NCBI GenBank assembly: GCA_029224185.1
Contig: CM055190.1
Location: forward strand, 15,627,320-15,691,319
Length of the DNA stretch: 64,000 bases
Source: Karalla daura
Taxonomy: Eukaryota; Chordata; Actinopteri; Chaetodontiformes; Leiognathidae
Reading direction: 5' to 3'
The notes beneath the pieces were generated by a model, which did not search any database, was not told the DNA's origin, and saw only the letters and a list, made by a program, of their open reading frames with translations. The translations under genes and the position numbers were made by a program. This document shows positions 1 to 12,314 of the stretch, one piece after another (within the stretch, counting starts at the first letter, position 1; each line of letters begins with the position of its first letter).

Positions 1-221
1 GAGCTTATTTGAGCCTGTGTTTCACTGGTAATGCAGGCTGATCGTTTTGTAACTGCAGTGAGATAGTGAGATATTCTTCAAACAGCAACAGGTTCTGGTA
101 ATGTGCATATGTAGTCTGGGGTCCACACATCCATTATTTTGGGGGTCTGCAAAGGCAGGGAATGCACCTTGGACAGCGGCCCATTGCAGGAAACACACAC
201 AGACACAGACTCAGACAGAGA

Positions 222-242
222 AACACACACACACACACACAC
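222..242. repeat. (CA)n microsatellite
   Basis: An uninterrupted CA dinucleotide run, flanked by a less regular CA/GA-rich tract from about 190. It is a simple repeat with no gene context. Confidence 0.9.
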
Positions 243-3200
243 TTCTTTCTCACATTCACACTTAAAAGCAAGCGGCCTGATAATGATCTGAACCGAGGCC
301 TTTCTTGTAGTGAGGTGACAGCGAGATGAGATGCCATTTCCTTCTTACAACAAAATAAGGAAAATAATTCTTCTTCAGTTTTTACTTGTAGAGATACAGA
401 ACATCTGCTGTTTAGAGTGTATTTTAATACAGCAGATTTTTTTTAATAGAAGGTGTATAAGCCTTAAAATGTGGAACTGTTTTATTTAGTAAAAACCTGT
501 AAAATATTGGCCATTATTTATAAGCTAAATCCATGTAACATCTAGCTGAAACTAAGCCAGATACTCAGTGTGATGGCGTGTCAGGCAAGTTTCATGCTTC
601 TGCTTCTTTTTCTTTTTTTTTGTTGCCTTGAAGGTCATGACTCTTCTCAGACACGCATCTTAAGGGTTTCCCTTTATGAGCCCTGCTTCCTCGCCTTGCC
701 TATTTACGCTGGGTTATGACACCTTCGTGATCCACTAGTGAGGGAGAGGTGACAGAAAGATGGATGACCGAGATACTTCCGCACGCAACTATTGTTATTG
801 CCACAGAGTGCAAATACTGGCTCACAGAAGGACAGAGGAGGGGTGTGGGGTTCGGAGGGAGGGGAAACCATTAGCTCAGTTACTAATCTGGTATTCACGC
901 CTGGTCAGGAAGGGAAGGTGATCCGGTACCTCCCACCCATGCATACATACACACACTCACACACATACAAAGAGCAAGCGAGAGAAAGACACACGAGATC
1001 TTTCTCTCGCTGCCATGCAAACATACATGTGAAGAGGATGCTGCACCACGCTAGAGTCCATGGTTGCGTGAGTGCGGTGCTTACACGGTGACCTGTGCTG
1101 ACCCTGTTATCTATTGATTGTCTCTGTTTTGACCTGAGCTCGTGCAAGGCTGATTGAACAGAGCACAGTCACCTCTTGCATCAACCGTCGGCCTTTTTGA
1201 TAAGACACAGTCATTATGTGTCCCGATGGTTACACAGAGAATGAGCATCTAGTACCAAATGTATGTCATTTAGCAGCTGACACTGAGACCAACCAGCCAC
1301 GGCCCTCTGAGTCAGTGCGTCGTGCATTTAAATAAAACTGAAGAAAAATACGTGGTTGCATGTCTCACACTCATTAATCTTCCAGTGCACACCCTGAGCT
1401 ATAGATATGAGCCACTGCAGATATTACTCATGAACTACATAGGCCTTGGAAACACACAGGCTTTTCATTTACAATGGAGAATTGTGTTCACTGACATTAA
1501 TGCCTACAAACAGTACAATTTTTTTTTCCTTTGGTCAGGACAGGAGCAACATGCAAAACATTTTTGTAAGATTACAGTGCTTAGATATCGTGTACCAGGA
1601 GAATCAGTGCAGTGTTGAACTTACATACATAACACAAATTATGCTATTGTGTTATCAAAACATTTTCCAGATCAAAATCAGGACCAGAAAGCTTTGTGGA
1701 ACATACCACAAATTTGCAAACAATTTGCTGTGTAACACCTTAAAACATATGTACACACATGCATGCATACACTAATGCACAAATCCTTCAGGTAGAGGCT
1801 CATGAATAAAACTAATAACAAAGAGTAAAAACAGCATAATAGTCGTGTAGTATAAACATCACACACAGAAATGAGGGAAAGATTGTTGAATTTGAGCATT
1901 TTTCTAAATTTATTTATGTATGTAAGTTAGGCGTACATCACTGAACCGTGGCGTGGTGTGAGCTGTAAACTCTCTCCACTGAAACTGGAACATTCACGCC
2001 CTGCAGAGCAACGTGGAGTTTGTGTGGCTGGCAGATTGAGCACTTCGGCCACGTCGCATGCAACAGATAAGATGATAAGATGAGCGGCGAAAACATCTAA
2101 GGCAACTTCAGGGAGTATTCAATGATGAGTGAGAACCTGATGGAGCCACATTAGCTTGATTTTAGTACTTACTCACGATACAATGAATTGGTTACGCTGC
2201 AGGTTTGTGTTAGGTCATGGGCAACATTCATGTGAGGTGTCATGACCTGCAGTCCAAAATAATCCTATTAAGGTTTGCCCAATCAGGCACACGCAACGCC
2301 AGGAGTCTGTTCTGTCCCACTGCTCAGGCCTTTGTTCTCCTTAATAGCAATATTTGCACAGTTTACGGTTCTGCTTTTACATTTTTAATTAATACAAAAA
2401 TAGAAGATACTTAAAACTTGTGCTTTAGGAGTTCAGAGGAAACAACCCTTGTACGTCAAAAAAAATTGCTGAAATTTTAAATACAACAATTATACTACAA
2501 TTAATAAGCCCAGTGACAACCTGCTGTTTTTTACATTTTGTCTCTTATTGTGTGCAAAAGTCCAAATCAGGCCCTTGAAATAAAGCGTTCGCTGAAGAGA
2601 GAAAACTCTAACTCCAGTTACTCCAATTTCCACCTCACTGATTTGTTAATGTCAGCCTCAGGTTCAAGCAGAGGTGGAGGGTGTGTGGAACATGTGAAGC
2701 TGCGGGAAGCTCTTTGAATTATAGGGCTCCCTGCTGTTGTTTTCTGTTTCACCACATCTGAAATACAAAGACACAGAGTGCAGCTTGCTTAAAGACACCT
2801 TAGGAGGAGTCTTCCATTAAGTGTAGGTATGACACTGATTTAAAAATTGCTTTGCTTTATACTGGCAGGTAGAAATTCACTGGCTTTACTGTAAAATTCA
2901 CAATAAGATGAAAACAAACAGTTATAAGAGCAGCTTTTTTGTATCTTTAAGTTTGTAAAAGATGCCTTTTGATTTCAAAGGATATTGAGCATCAGGGGAA
3001 TTTAACTCAATGGATTAGTCATGAATTTTCTGTTGTTTTTGTCTTTGCTCAGGAAATGTGGCTGAGCTGATTGTTTAGAGAGTCTGGGGACACCGTTTGG
3101 GATCTTGGCAAGTTTTGTGTTATGTTTTGGTCCAGAATCGCTGCAAATTTGTTTTATTCAGGATGCAGGTAATTAAATGGTCGTTGATTTTCATAGTGTG

Positions 3201-4497
3201 AGCACAAAGATGTATTCTACGGTTCTCTAACTTTGATTTCCCACTCTTTGAAATACCTTTGAGAGGGAACACTGACTTTGTAAAATGTTTAAAAAAAAAA
3301 TCAGATTGGCCAGCACGTTTTTATTTTTTATCAGTGTATTTTGAAGATGTTTTATCAGTTCACGATGACAGCCCGTAGACGTGCTTTCATTCGTTCAGCT
3401 CGTGCTAAATCATGAATACCTTCACAAAGTAAAAACAACCTCCTGACACTGCCGGTATGCAAAGGAAGACACGCACAGAGCAAGGTACACACCTGCTCTG
3501 GAGGTGTGTGCGTGACAGCCATTGCGTGAGTAGAAACTAACAACCTTCACAGTCATTACACCTGCTTTTATGTCCAAGAATTCTTTAAGAGGTATATGGC
3601 TGAGGGCAAAACATTTTTCCCTCTGTTTTTCCCCCCCATGTCAGTTCTGTGCAATGGACACAGGCAAAGTAACACCACACACCTCCAGGCCAGTGTCCAG
3701 CTCTGCATTCCAGCCCATCCTGTGCATCCCCAGACACCACTGCCTGAGTTGGGCAGAACTGGAAGTATATAGGAGCTCTTAGTAGCTCTACCTTACTTCC
3801 TATAGTAGCCTGTAATCTCTTTAAGCTTTTTAAGAAAGGGAGCAGTTAACCAGAAGCACCCTTCTGACTCACATCCACATCTTTCTACTCCAGCTACAGC
3901 TAGCTTTTTTTTTCCTCAGAAAGAATAGGACTCATTTCAGACATCTGTTATATCTCTTTTAGTTTGTTTGCTGCAGCATCTGCTAGTCAGATTTCCTGTC
4001 TGGAATTCGAAGTTTGTACTAATGACTCAAATGTAGATTCAAAGGGTGAAGTTTTTCAGTTCAATTGTGTGACGTTTACAGTTTTCACATGTACATTTAC
4101 AATCTCCACTGTTGTGAATGCTGCTCACCTGTTGTGAGCCGACAGGCTCAGACTGAGCGCTCGCTGAGAATGCAGCCGGCTCTCACTTCTCACCAGTGCT
4201 CCGCCATCAAAGTCACACTCACCTTTAATCAGTCAGGAACGCTGTCACACACATCCACTCCTACTACTGTACAGACATTGTAGAGCTTATTGTCATGAAA
4301 ACAGGCCACCCTGATGACAGCATGTAGATAGCAATTTATGTAACTGTTATAAATCAGCTATAAATAGGATTCATTCAGGTTCACCGATCAGATCTGAATA
4401 ACAGTACATAATAGATTTGGTCCACTATGTCTAATAAAAAAAAAGTATTATTATTTTTCTAAATCATGATCTTCCTTATCCCTCCATCCCTCCTTCT

Positions 4498-4558
4498 CAA
4501 TATATATATATATATATACACACATATATATACATATATATGTGTGTGTGTGTGTGTT
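4498..4558. repeat. Compound (TA)n/(CA)n/(TG)n microsatellite
   Basis: TA repeats, then CACA, then TA/CA alternation, ending in a pure TG run. The alternating purine-pyrimidine order with TA in the middle can form Z-DNA or a small cruciform. Confidence 0.9.
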
Positions 4559-4788
4559 AGACATTAACACATACACACATGACATTAGACATACATAGTC
4601 TTTGTGTGTGTATTTTAAAAAAAAATATGGTAGTAAGAGATCACATGTTTACAATATAATACATAATTCCCCAAAGGTGTTTTTTTTTTCATCTATTCTC
4701 ATATTACTATTATATTTACCGTTGTAAATATTGCCACTGTACTAACGGTAGTAGTGGGTGCCTGTACAGAATGGTGCATATGACTGAT

Positions 4789-4842
4789 TTATGTATGTAT
4801 GTATGTATGTATGAATGTATGTATTTATGTATTTATTTATTT
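4789..4842. repeat. (GTAT)n / (TTTA)n tetranucleotide repeat
   Basis: About seven GTAT units with one interruption, grading into TTTA units. Confidence 0.9.
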
Positions 4843-5469
4843 TCATAGGAGTTCAAAGGGCAGGTGATCATATTTGAGCATATATTTTTAAGAGAGCATA
4901 CTAATACCCCGTTCTACCCCCTCATCCTCATATTCTCGTATGCAGAGTGTTTCTAGAAGTTAAATGTGTCTCATCTCTTCTTTTATTACGGTATAAAAGT
5001 CTGAGGTTGATGGTGAGTGTTCACTTGTTCATATCCATATGACATTTCCTCTGTATCATCATCTTCTTGTCGATACACTGGCAATATCATTGCGCCTGTT
5101 GTTTCAGTAATAGCAATAGTAGTCGTAGCCATCCTTTCACTTTTTTTTTTTTCTAAATCACATGAAAGCCTCAAATTTTGCCCCCTTTCTGCACTCCCAG
5201 GCTGCAGACTCGCTGTTTTATAAGTTGCAGTTTTCATAACTTGTTTTTGCCGTGCCGTGGGGCTGTGGCCAGTGTGACTGCCCCTCCGTGTTGCATGACT
5301 GCAGTGAATGAAGCCTGAGTGGCAGATTGCATGACTCCAAAGCCCCAAGATCCTCGCATTTGCAGAAGCTATAGCGCGCAAATATGTGCGCCTTGGTGCC
5401 CGAGCTGCGTCCTGGGCTCTTTGTTCTGCAGGTCTAAGACCCTTGTGTCTTTTCCAGAGGCTGCTGCCT

Positions 5470-5951
5470 TTGCGTGACTGGACCAAGCAGATTTAGGATT
5501 GTCCAGAAGACCGGGACCCTCCCCTCTGGATAGCAGCTCCGCTTCTCACGCAACCTGCGGCTCCGGAGGCGCATTGCCCGGGGCGCACGGAGAGAGCTCC
5601 CCGGAGAGCCGAGCTCAGACACATGCCCAGCAACAGGCGCTCACTTTTACCTGCTGCACTTTTACCTTTGTTTTACTAATTCTGCCGCATGCTGTTTAGA
5701 CTTTGGGGTTGTTTGCACGTGGTCAGACGGGGCTCCACCGCTGCAGTTGGCTGAGGTTAATGTGTCTACAAACATAAACTACTGCTGCTGCTGCTGCTGC
5801 TGAGGCTGCTGCAGCACGCCTGACTTCCAGTATAATCACAACATTAATCATCTAACGCTCTAAAGACCCAGGACAAAGGCAATTTTTAATCCTAAAGAGG
5901 GAAAGAGTGCAAAAATAAAATGGAAAAGCCCCATTAGATAAGGACACGCAA
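5470..5951. promoter_or_regulatory. Distal cluster of three XRE/DRE motifs, CYP1A upstream region
   Basis: Three exact TTGCGTG motifs lie close together: 5470-5476 (+ strand), 5547-5553 (- strand) and 5945-5951 (- strand). TNGCGTG is the established core bound by the aryl hydrocarbon receptor with ARNT, and it drives CYP1A induction in fish and mammals. The first two sit in a locally GC-rich patch about 3.9 kb before the transcription start. This could be a distal enhancer; the motifs are seen, the function is inferred. Confidence 0.4.
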
Positions 5952-6070
5952 TGGAATACCACGTAAACGACGGCATCCGAGGCACTGTGATTCATAAATC
6001 ACGATGATAGTCATGTACGTATATACATTGATTGATATACACTGATGTCAGTCTATACCTCCTTTCTTTT

Positions 6071-6071
6071 T

Positions 6072-6143
<72 letters not shown>

Positions 6144-6145
6144 TC
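6071..6145. repeat. (CTTT)n microsatellite
   Basis: About 18 CTTT units in a row, a pure pyrimidine tract on the + strand and a good triplex-forming sequence. It creates an artefactual lysine/glutamate-rich open frame on the - strand. Confidence 0.95.
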
Positions 6146-7338
6146 GGTCCAGTGCACACTGACACAAACGCAATGAAAACAGAAATACAAGATTCTGACA
6201 ACATATGAGCAAGATGCAAATTTTTTAGGTATAAAGGTTACAGTGTCTTCTTATGCCTGATTTCAGCAGATAACAGGGTGATCATGGGTTTTGAGACCAA
6301 ATAAGCACATCATTTATTGAGGCAGAGAATTAACAATAGTAAAAGTCCTTAGCATCCATTCAACAAAGTGAGTTACACGGTAATGGTCTCTGACTGCACA
6401 GGCCACATAAACAAAAGGTCAGATTTTAGTCCAGATCAGATCAAGCAAATCTGATTTCTATGACTTTAACTGGGATGACTGGTCATCACACATGAAATGC
6501 AGTCTTTATCACCTAGTCACCTATCACCTAAAGAAAACTGTTTCTCAACTCAAGAAACATGTTGGGGGGGGGGAAAGACACTAGAATGTTTACAAAGGCA
6601 GAGGACAGGATGGGAAATCAGGGGAAAACAAGAATTATTGCCAAGTTTGTCAAAGAATGGTTCACCATAGAATAAATCTTTAATAATAGCTGAAAATCCT
6701 ATAATGAAATTAGTTTAGCATGTGCTCAGTTTCTGTAAAATATCCCTAATGCTAAGAACATGAACAAACGAACATGGAGACAAAGCAGATTAAAGGGGGC
6801 AAGCCAGTGGCAAGCAATTATTCCCGTTTGAAAAAAACCCAAATAATCCCACTTTCATCGTATTTCGGGTCATGGACTTCTTTCACCATGATCCTATTTA
6901 TACAGTCAGGTTGGGGTGACGGTGATGGGAGGTGACATCCAGTTTAGTGAGTACATCTGAATAAGCCTTTATTTTTTATTATCACCTGAATCAGTCACAT
7001 TTGAGTCCGACACCTGTTGAACATGTCTGGATAGACACAGAGTCAACACGGATACACTGATGAGGAAACAAGGAAATAAGTATTTCTTGAAACTGTCGGT
7101 GCTCCGAATCACATTTATTGGTGCCTTTGTTACACATCCACAAGGAATTTGTTTTGGTGTAGGTGGAAAAATAAGCCAAGGAGCATTAATAAGCACCGGA
7201 TAACAATTCACATTACAAGTATCAAGTATGTACACAAAATAAATGGGGCACATGCCCGACTTTGTGTAGCTCAGTCAACAGTCCATGATTATGTCAATGG
7301 TGTTAGAAAATGTGTTTTTTAACCTCCAACACCTCAGC

Positions 7339-7514
7339 GCACAATAAAACCTAGTTTGCATGTGAAGTGTCGGTGTGCTGTAATGTGTGTGCTACATATT
7401 GAAAGAAGGCATGTGAGAAAACATGCTCATTTAGACGTGACTCCTTGCACAATGTAGCTCAGTTTGCATGTAAAAGTGTTGCTGTGATTTCATGTGCTGT
7501 GTATACATATTCAA
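7339..7514 (+). repeat. Diverged tandem duplication, about 108 bp offset
   Basis: Two similar segments begin with GCACAAT at about 7339 and 7447. Each continues through TTGCATGT, a G/T-rich stretch and ACATATT. Several mismatches and small indels separate them, so the duplication is old. No function can be assigned. Confidence 0.55.
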
Positions 7515-8136
7515 CTTGCTGTCCTGTGTTTGTTGATGTTTTTGCTTTTGCCCCTAAAAGCAAAACAATAACTTCTACTGTACTTATAATTTTCATTATT
7601 CTATAAAATTACACTTATTAAGTGTTGGGGAGGAATGGGATAGAAATCATGTTATGTGTAATTGACATATTTATGTATTTAGAATACTAGATAAAAGTAA
7701 CTGTTTATTAGTCACAATAAGTAAATTGGCAATGCAGGGTTACCTTGTTTACATTAGCGGATTATATGAATGGATTTGTGTTTTTTACACTGATTCACTG
7801 CGCTGAGGAGGACATCTGGAGCCCCTGGGTCTTCCACTTCGAGTGAAAGCAAGATGAGACACAATGAGACTCAAAATTGTAACCATGAGTGTACGAAACA
7901 CTCATAAATGGAGATCATAGCTGGCAGATATCTGTGATTCTGATTCAACCAGTCCAAGACAATGTTGGGCAAACCAATGTATTCAGAGTACAAATTGAGT
8001 AATCTGTTGGAATGTGTAACACATTACATTTTTTGACATGTATTTTGTAAGCTGTTGTGGAGTACATTTTAAAAGTTACCCTCTCAACTGTATAATACTG
8101 GCACTACGATAAAAGATGTGTTTTTACTCTAAATAT

Positions 8137-8354
8137 GCTTTGTGTTGTGTGTGTCTGAGTGTGTGTAGATGGATGATGGATGAAAGTGTATATAATCTAA
8201 TGTGTTTATGTGTGTGTGTACGTGTGTTTGTGTGTTTGTGTGTGTGTATACACACATGTTTATGTGTGTGTGTGTATACATGCATACATACATACATATA
8301 CACACACATACACAGACGTGTGTACTTGTGCTCCCGTGTGCGTGCGTGCGCGTG
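8137..8354. repeat. Long GT/CA and ATAC/ACAT-rich alternating tract
   Basis: Mostly TG repeats to about 8277, then ATAC repeats, CA repeats, and a final CGTGCGTGCGCGTG stretch. It is about 1.1 kb before the CYP1A start. The alternating purine-pyrimidine pattern favours Z-DNA and makes long artefactual open frames on both strands. GCGTG cores are present at 8340-8354 but without the preferred leading T. Confidence 0.85.
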
Positions 8355-8495
8355 TGAGTAAAGGGTTGAAAAAGGGGACAAAGAGGAATGGTATTGAACT
8401 CATATACCCTTACAGTGCCCACCCTCGCCTCCCTTCCCCTCCCCTCCAGCATCCTCTTCAAAGCGGAGGCGAGGGTTTGATGATCACCTCGCTCG

Positions 8496-8502
8496 CACGC
8501 AA
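8496..8502 (-). promoter_or_regulatory. XRE/DRE motif about 0.9 kb upstream of CYP1A
   Basis: Reads CACGCAA on the + strand, that is TTGCGTG on the - strand, an exact AHR/ARNT binding core. It lies in a short CpG-containing patch at about 8400-8540. The role in CYP1A induction is inferred from the motif and position. Confidence 0.5.
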
Positions 8503-9224
8503 ACTGGTCAATGTTTAACTCCGGCGCACGGCTAACAGATACAAGCACGAAAACTGCGTCTGACCGTTTAATCAGGGTGTAGACCTGTCTGCCTGGGTGC
8601 CGCAGCCACCAAAGTCATTTTATCACCCGAAAAAAAAAGCAACAGGTGTGACTTTAAAACGCTTTTGCATGTTTGAAATGAACTACTACTTATTATTGTC
8701 TTCCTATTAGTTTGAAATGCCCACATATGCTCAGGATATGTGCGCCACGACAAATAGAATTTGATATGTATATATGTGAGATGCATTAACCTGCTGCAGC
8801 CCCGATCGATCCCCCAAAGTCTATACTCAATATGTCCGGAAACGTAGTGTGCTGTGACTTATGAGGTGTGAAGTGGAAACTATGTTTGTGATTTCTATAT
8901 GACATAGAAAATCTCAGGCTAAGAGGAAACATTTCACCTGCACACCTCTTTTGATCTGCAGCACAGTAGGTGTACCAATACGTATTAAATTGAAGACTGT
9001 TATCAGAGTGTACAGTAATTATCGGACTTTTATTGTGATAACATTTTATTGGAAAGGTTCTTACCGCTGGTTATATTTTGTTATCTGTCGGTGAACTACA
9101 AACCATCAGACGCATTTGGAGTAAAGTCCTGCGCAGCCAACAATATGTGCTTCTGGGACTGGACATTAGACATAGATCGATTTCTTCACTGACATCAGGT
9201 TTTTCAAAACCGCTGCAAACTTCG

Positions 9225-9350
9225 CACGCAAACTAAGACAACACACGCACACACGCACATGCACGCAGTCACACACCTTAGCCCTGTACTAAACTTCATT
9301 CATGAGTGAGCGAGAGAGACTCGCACGCACACTTACAGGCGCACGCACGC
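9225..9350 (-). promoter_or_regulatory. Proximal cluster of AHR/ARNT core motifs, CYP1A promoter
   Basis: Seven CACGC cores (GCGTG on the - strand) occur in 126 bp, at 9225, 9244, 9252, 9262, 9324, 9342 and 9346. Only the first is the full TTGCGTG form; the others read GTGCGTG. They sit in a CA/CG-rich simple sequence that ends about 60 bp before the TATA box. Proximal response elements of this kind mediate induction of fish CYP1A; which of these are bound cannot be told from sequence. Confidence 0.5.
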
Positions 9351-9371
9351 ACACAGTGAGAAAGAGGGAGG

Positions 9372-9418
9372 TTACGTCATGACAGGCAGCCAATGAAGCT
9401 GAGGAGCGCACTATAAAG
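9372..9418 (+). promoter_or_regulatory. CYP1A core promoter (CRE-like site, CCAAT, TATA box)
   Basis: TTACGTCA, a CRE-like octamer, is at 9372-9379. CCAAT is at 9390-9394 and TATAAAG at 9412-9418. The order and spacing are those of a TATA-dependent promoter and predict a start near 9440. The region lies about 120 bp before a strong splice donor at 9561, which fits a short noncoding first exon as in other CYP1A genes. Confidence 0.8.
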
Positions 9419-9439
9419 CAAGCACTCATTCTCTGTTTT

Positions 9440-9560
9440 GTGGACATCAAGACAGTCAACTGAAACAGTGACTTTACTAAAGTATATTTGAACTATATTG
9501 CTTTTTTACAAGAAGTTGTGGGACAGCAACATTTATTTTTTGTTTTCCCATATTGCCAAG
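9440..9560 (+). other. cyp1a: CYP1A exon 1 (5' untranslated), predicted
   Basis: The start is estimated from the TATA box at 9412-9418 and is uncertain by about 10 bp. The end is a consensus donor, CCAAG followed by GTAAGC at 9561. The exon is noncoding, as is usual for CYP1A. Intron 1 runs 9561-9949 (about 390 bp) and ends in a pyrimidine-rich TTTCCAG acceptor. Confidence 0.7.
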
Positions 9561-9984
9561 GTAAGCTTCATTTATGCATTTGACAGATTTCTAATTGAGC
9601 AAGAAATGCCACAGGCATTGAGTAGTAAGAGATGAGAGCAAAAAGCTGACATAAAATATTAATAGAGCTGCTTTGGTTTCTAGTCTTTGCAGCTGTGACT
9701 TTTCTTATGTTCTATGTTTTTAATTCAGGGATTTTTGTGGAGTTGTGATGTTTGTAAAGTTTACAGAGTTAACCACTTTGCATGCCTGTACAACCTGACG
9801 GGTTCATTAAATAGCAAAAATCTGCCCTGTGGCAGTCCTGTGTTTCTCTAAACTTTATAGTTCATGCAATCAACTTCTTGCACAATACTCTCTCTCTCTC
9901 CCTACCTTCACTACTTTAATGCCCCTCCTCCCCTCCATTTAATTTCCAGGTTTTACAGCAGCCAGAAAAAAAGGAGTTGTCACC

Positions 9985-12314
9985 ATGGCGCTAATGATAC
10001 TTCCAATCATTGGTGCAGTGTCGGTGTCAGAGGGTTTGGTGGCTATGACAACATTATGCATTGTCTACCTGATCCTTAAATGTTTCCGCACTGAGATTCC
10101 TGAGGGGCTACGTCGCCTACCCGGGCCAAACCCCCTGCCCATTATTGGGAATGTGCTGGATATGGGCAGCAGACCTTACCTGAGCCTCAGCAACATGACC
10201 AAACAGTACGGCCACGTCTTCCAGATCCACATTGGCATGCGTCCAGTGGTCGTACTGAGCGGCAATGAGGTGGTGCGACAGGCCCTCATCAAGCAAGGCG
10301 ATGAGTTCTCAAGCAGGCCTGACCTGTACAGCATGCAGTTCATCAGCGATGGCAAGAGTCTGGCTTTCAGCACAGACAAGGCAGGTGTATGGCGTGCCCG
10401 TAGAAAGCTGGCCTACAATGCCCTGCGCTCATTCGCCACAGTGAAGGGCACTGAGCCAGAGTACTCCTGCATCCTGGAGGAGCACATCTGCAAAGAGGGA
10501 AAGTACCTCATCAAACAGCTCAACACAGTCATGGAGGCCGACGGCAGCTTTGACCCTTTCCGCCATATCGTCGTCTCTGTCGCTAATGTGATCTGCGGCA
10601 TGTGCTTTGGCCGACGCTACGACCACAGCGACCAGGAACTGCTGAGCCTGGTGAACCTCAGCGATGAGTTTGGACAGGTGGTGAGCAGTGGAAACCCCGC
10701 AGACTTCATCCCTATTCTTCAATACCTGCCCAGTACAACAATGACCAAGTTTAAGAGCATCAATGCCAGATTCACCAAGTTTGTGCAGAACATCGTCAGC
10801 GAGCACTACGCCACTTACAACAAGGTACCCCCATACATTTGATGACTACAGCAAACTTATTTTGCCGATTATTCCTCCCCATTCTGTAAAAAATCAGGGT
10901 TTCTCTGTTGAGTTATTTATCAGAGTTGTCTCTCTTTCAGGACAACATTCGTGACATCACCGACTCCCTCATCAATCACTGTGAGGACAGGAAGCTGGAT
11001 GAGAATTCCAATGTTGAGATGTCAGATGAGAAGATTGTGGGAATTGTCAATGACCTGTTTGGAGCTGGTAGGTAACTTTGTCTAAATGTAGTCAATCAAG
11101 TGATCTTTCCATGAATGAAAAAAGTTAAGAAGTTGTGATTTTTTTGCCTAGGTTTTGACACCGTATCCACTGCCCTATCTTGGTCAGTAATGTACCTGGT
11201 GGCTTACCCAGAGATCCAAGAAAAACTTTATCAAGAATTGAGTAAGTAAAGCTCTGTTAAACAGAATATTATCACTTTGTATGACTGATTAATGGATGGC
11301 TTCAGTGTTATTCACCTGTGTTAGTCAGAGGCATATTGTTCATCATTTTGCTCCTTTAAGTTTAATGGTTGATTATGATTGTTACGCAGACTTTCATCCT
11401 TATCTTGAGCTCATCGTAAGTAATCTGCTCTAATTTTCAGAGGAGAATGTGGGTCTGGATCGTTCACCTCGACTCTCCGACAGACAAAACTTACCCAACC
11501 TGGAGGCCTTCATCCTGGAGCTTTTCCGTCATTCATCATTCCTGCCCTTCACAATTCCTCACTGGTGAGATTAATCTCTAGCAAATGCATGAGAATGTCA
11601 CGACTGGCACCAACAGTTAGATATTTGTGATGTGCTTAGTTCTCACGGACCAAAACCATCGCTATCACAAGCATAAGAATGTCTGAGTCAAACCTATAAA
11701 TAGGACCAACGCTTTGTCCTCCTATTTCAGCACATCAAAAGACACATCACTGAACGGCTTCTTCATTCCTAAAGACACTTGTGTCTTCATCAATCAGTGG
11801 CAGATCAATCATGATGCGTAAGTTCTTTTTGGTACATTTCTTTTATAGTGAGAGCTTTGCCGAAGTAGAAGGTTGTGTATCTTTCTCAAGAGCACACTGT
11901 TGACAATAGAAAACAGCAACCTGTCATGGTAGTCACGGTATTAATCACAGAGCTATATTTTATCCATGCATTTTTATCTTGTTTCTCATCATCTAATTCA
12001 TAATTTTCATTTTCAGTGAGCTATGGAAACATCCAAATATCTTCAATCCAGACCGTTTTCTGAGTGCAGATGGCACTGAAGTCAACAAGGTAGACGGAGA
12101 GAAGGTGATGGTTTTTGGCATGGGCAAACGACGCTGCATTGGTGAGGTCATTGCACGAAATGAAGTCTTCCTCTTCCTTGCAATCATCATCCAGAAGCTG
12201 CAATTTCACATGAAGCCTGGAGAGCCATTAGACATGACCCCAGAGTACGGTCTGACAATGAAGCACAAACGCTGCCAACTGACAGCCACAATGCGTATAA
12301 GGACTGATGAGTGA
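9985..12314 (+). CDS. cyp1a: Cytochrome P450 1A (CYP1A), complete, six coding exons
   Basis: A haem-thiolate monooxygenase of the ER membrane that oxidises planar aromatic hydrocarbons, oestrogens and other AHR ligands, using electrons from P450 reductase. Coding exons are 9985-10824, 10941-11067, 11152-11241, 11441-11564, 11731-11817 and 12017-12314. All junctions are GT-AG, phases match, and the total is 1566 bases or 521 residues, the standard teleost length. The start has a perfect CACCATGG context and sits 35 bases into exon 2. Visible parts are an N-terminal hydrophobic anchor (about residues 15-33), the proline-rich hinge RRLPGPNPLP, the I-helix AGFDT (322-326), the K-helix ELFR (379-382), and the haem loop FGMGKRRCIG with ligand Cys463. 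No break or missing residue was seen. It could only be confused with other CYP1 members; the exon pattern (CYP1B and CYP1C have few or no coding introns) and the sequence favour CYP1A. Confidence 0.97.

Larger units (their letters stand above)
1..9371. other. Intergenic and regulatory DNA upstream of CYP1A
   Basis: No open frame in this stretch looks like a real exon: the frames are short, low-complexity or lack splice context, and none matches a protein family I recognise. It holds several microsatellites (listed separately) and a scatter of TNGCGTG motifs, the binding sequence of the AHR/ARNT dimer. The DNA is mostly AT-rich, with a modestly GC-richer and CpG-richer patch at about 5330-5620. 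The left-hand neighbouring gene is not visible. Confidence 0.7.

Noticed and set aside
5992..6219. Lys/Glu-repeat protein on the - strand
   Set aside because: It is only the translation of the CTTT microsatellite.
8129..8548. Long frames on both strands in the GT/CA tract
   Set aside because: They are low-complexity translations of a dinucleotide repeat.
10429..10806. Antisense open frames over CYP1A exon 2
   Set aside because: They are shadows of the strongly coding + strand.
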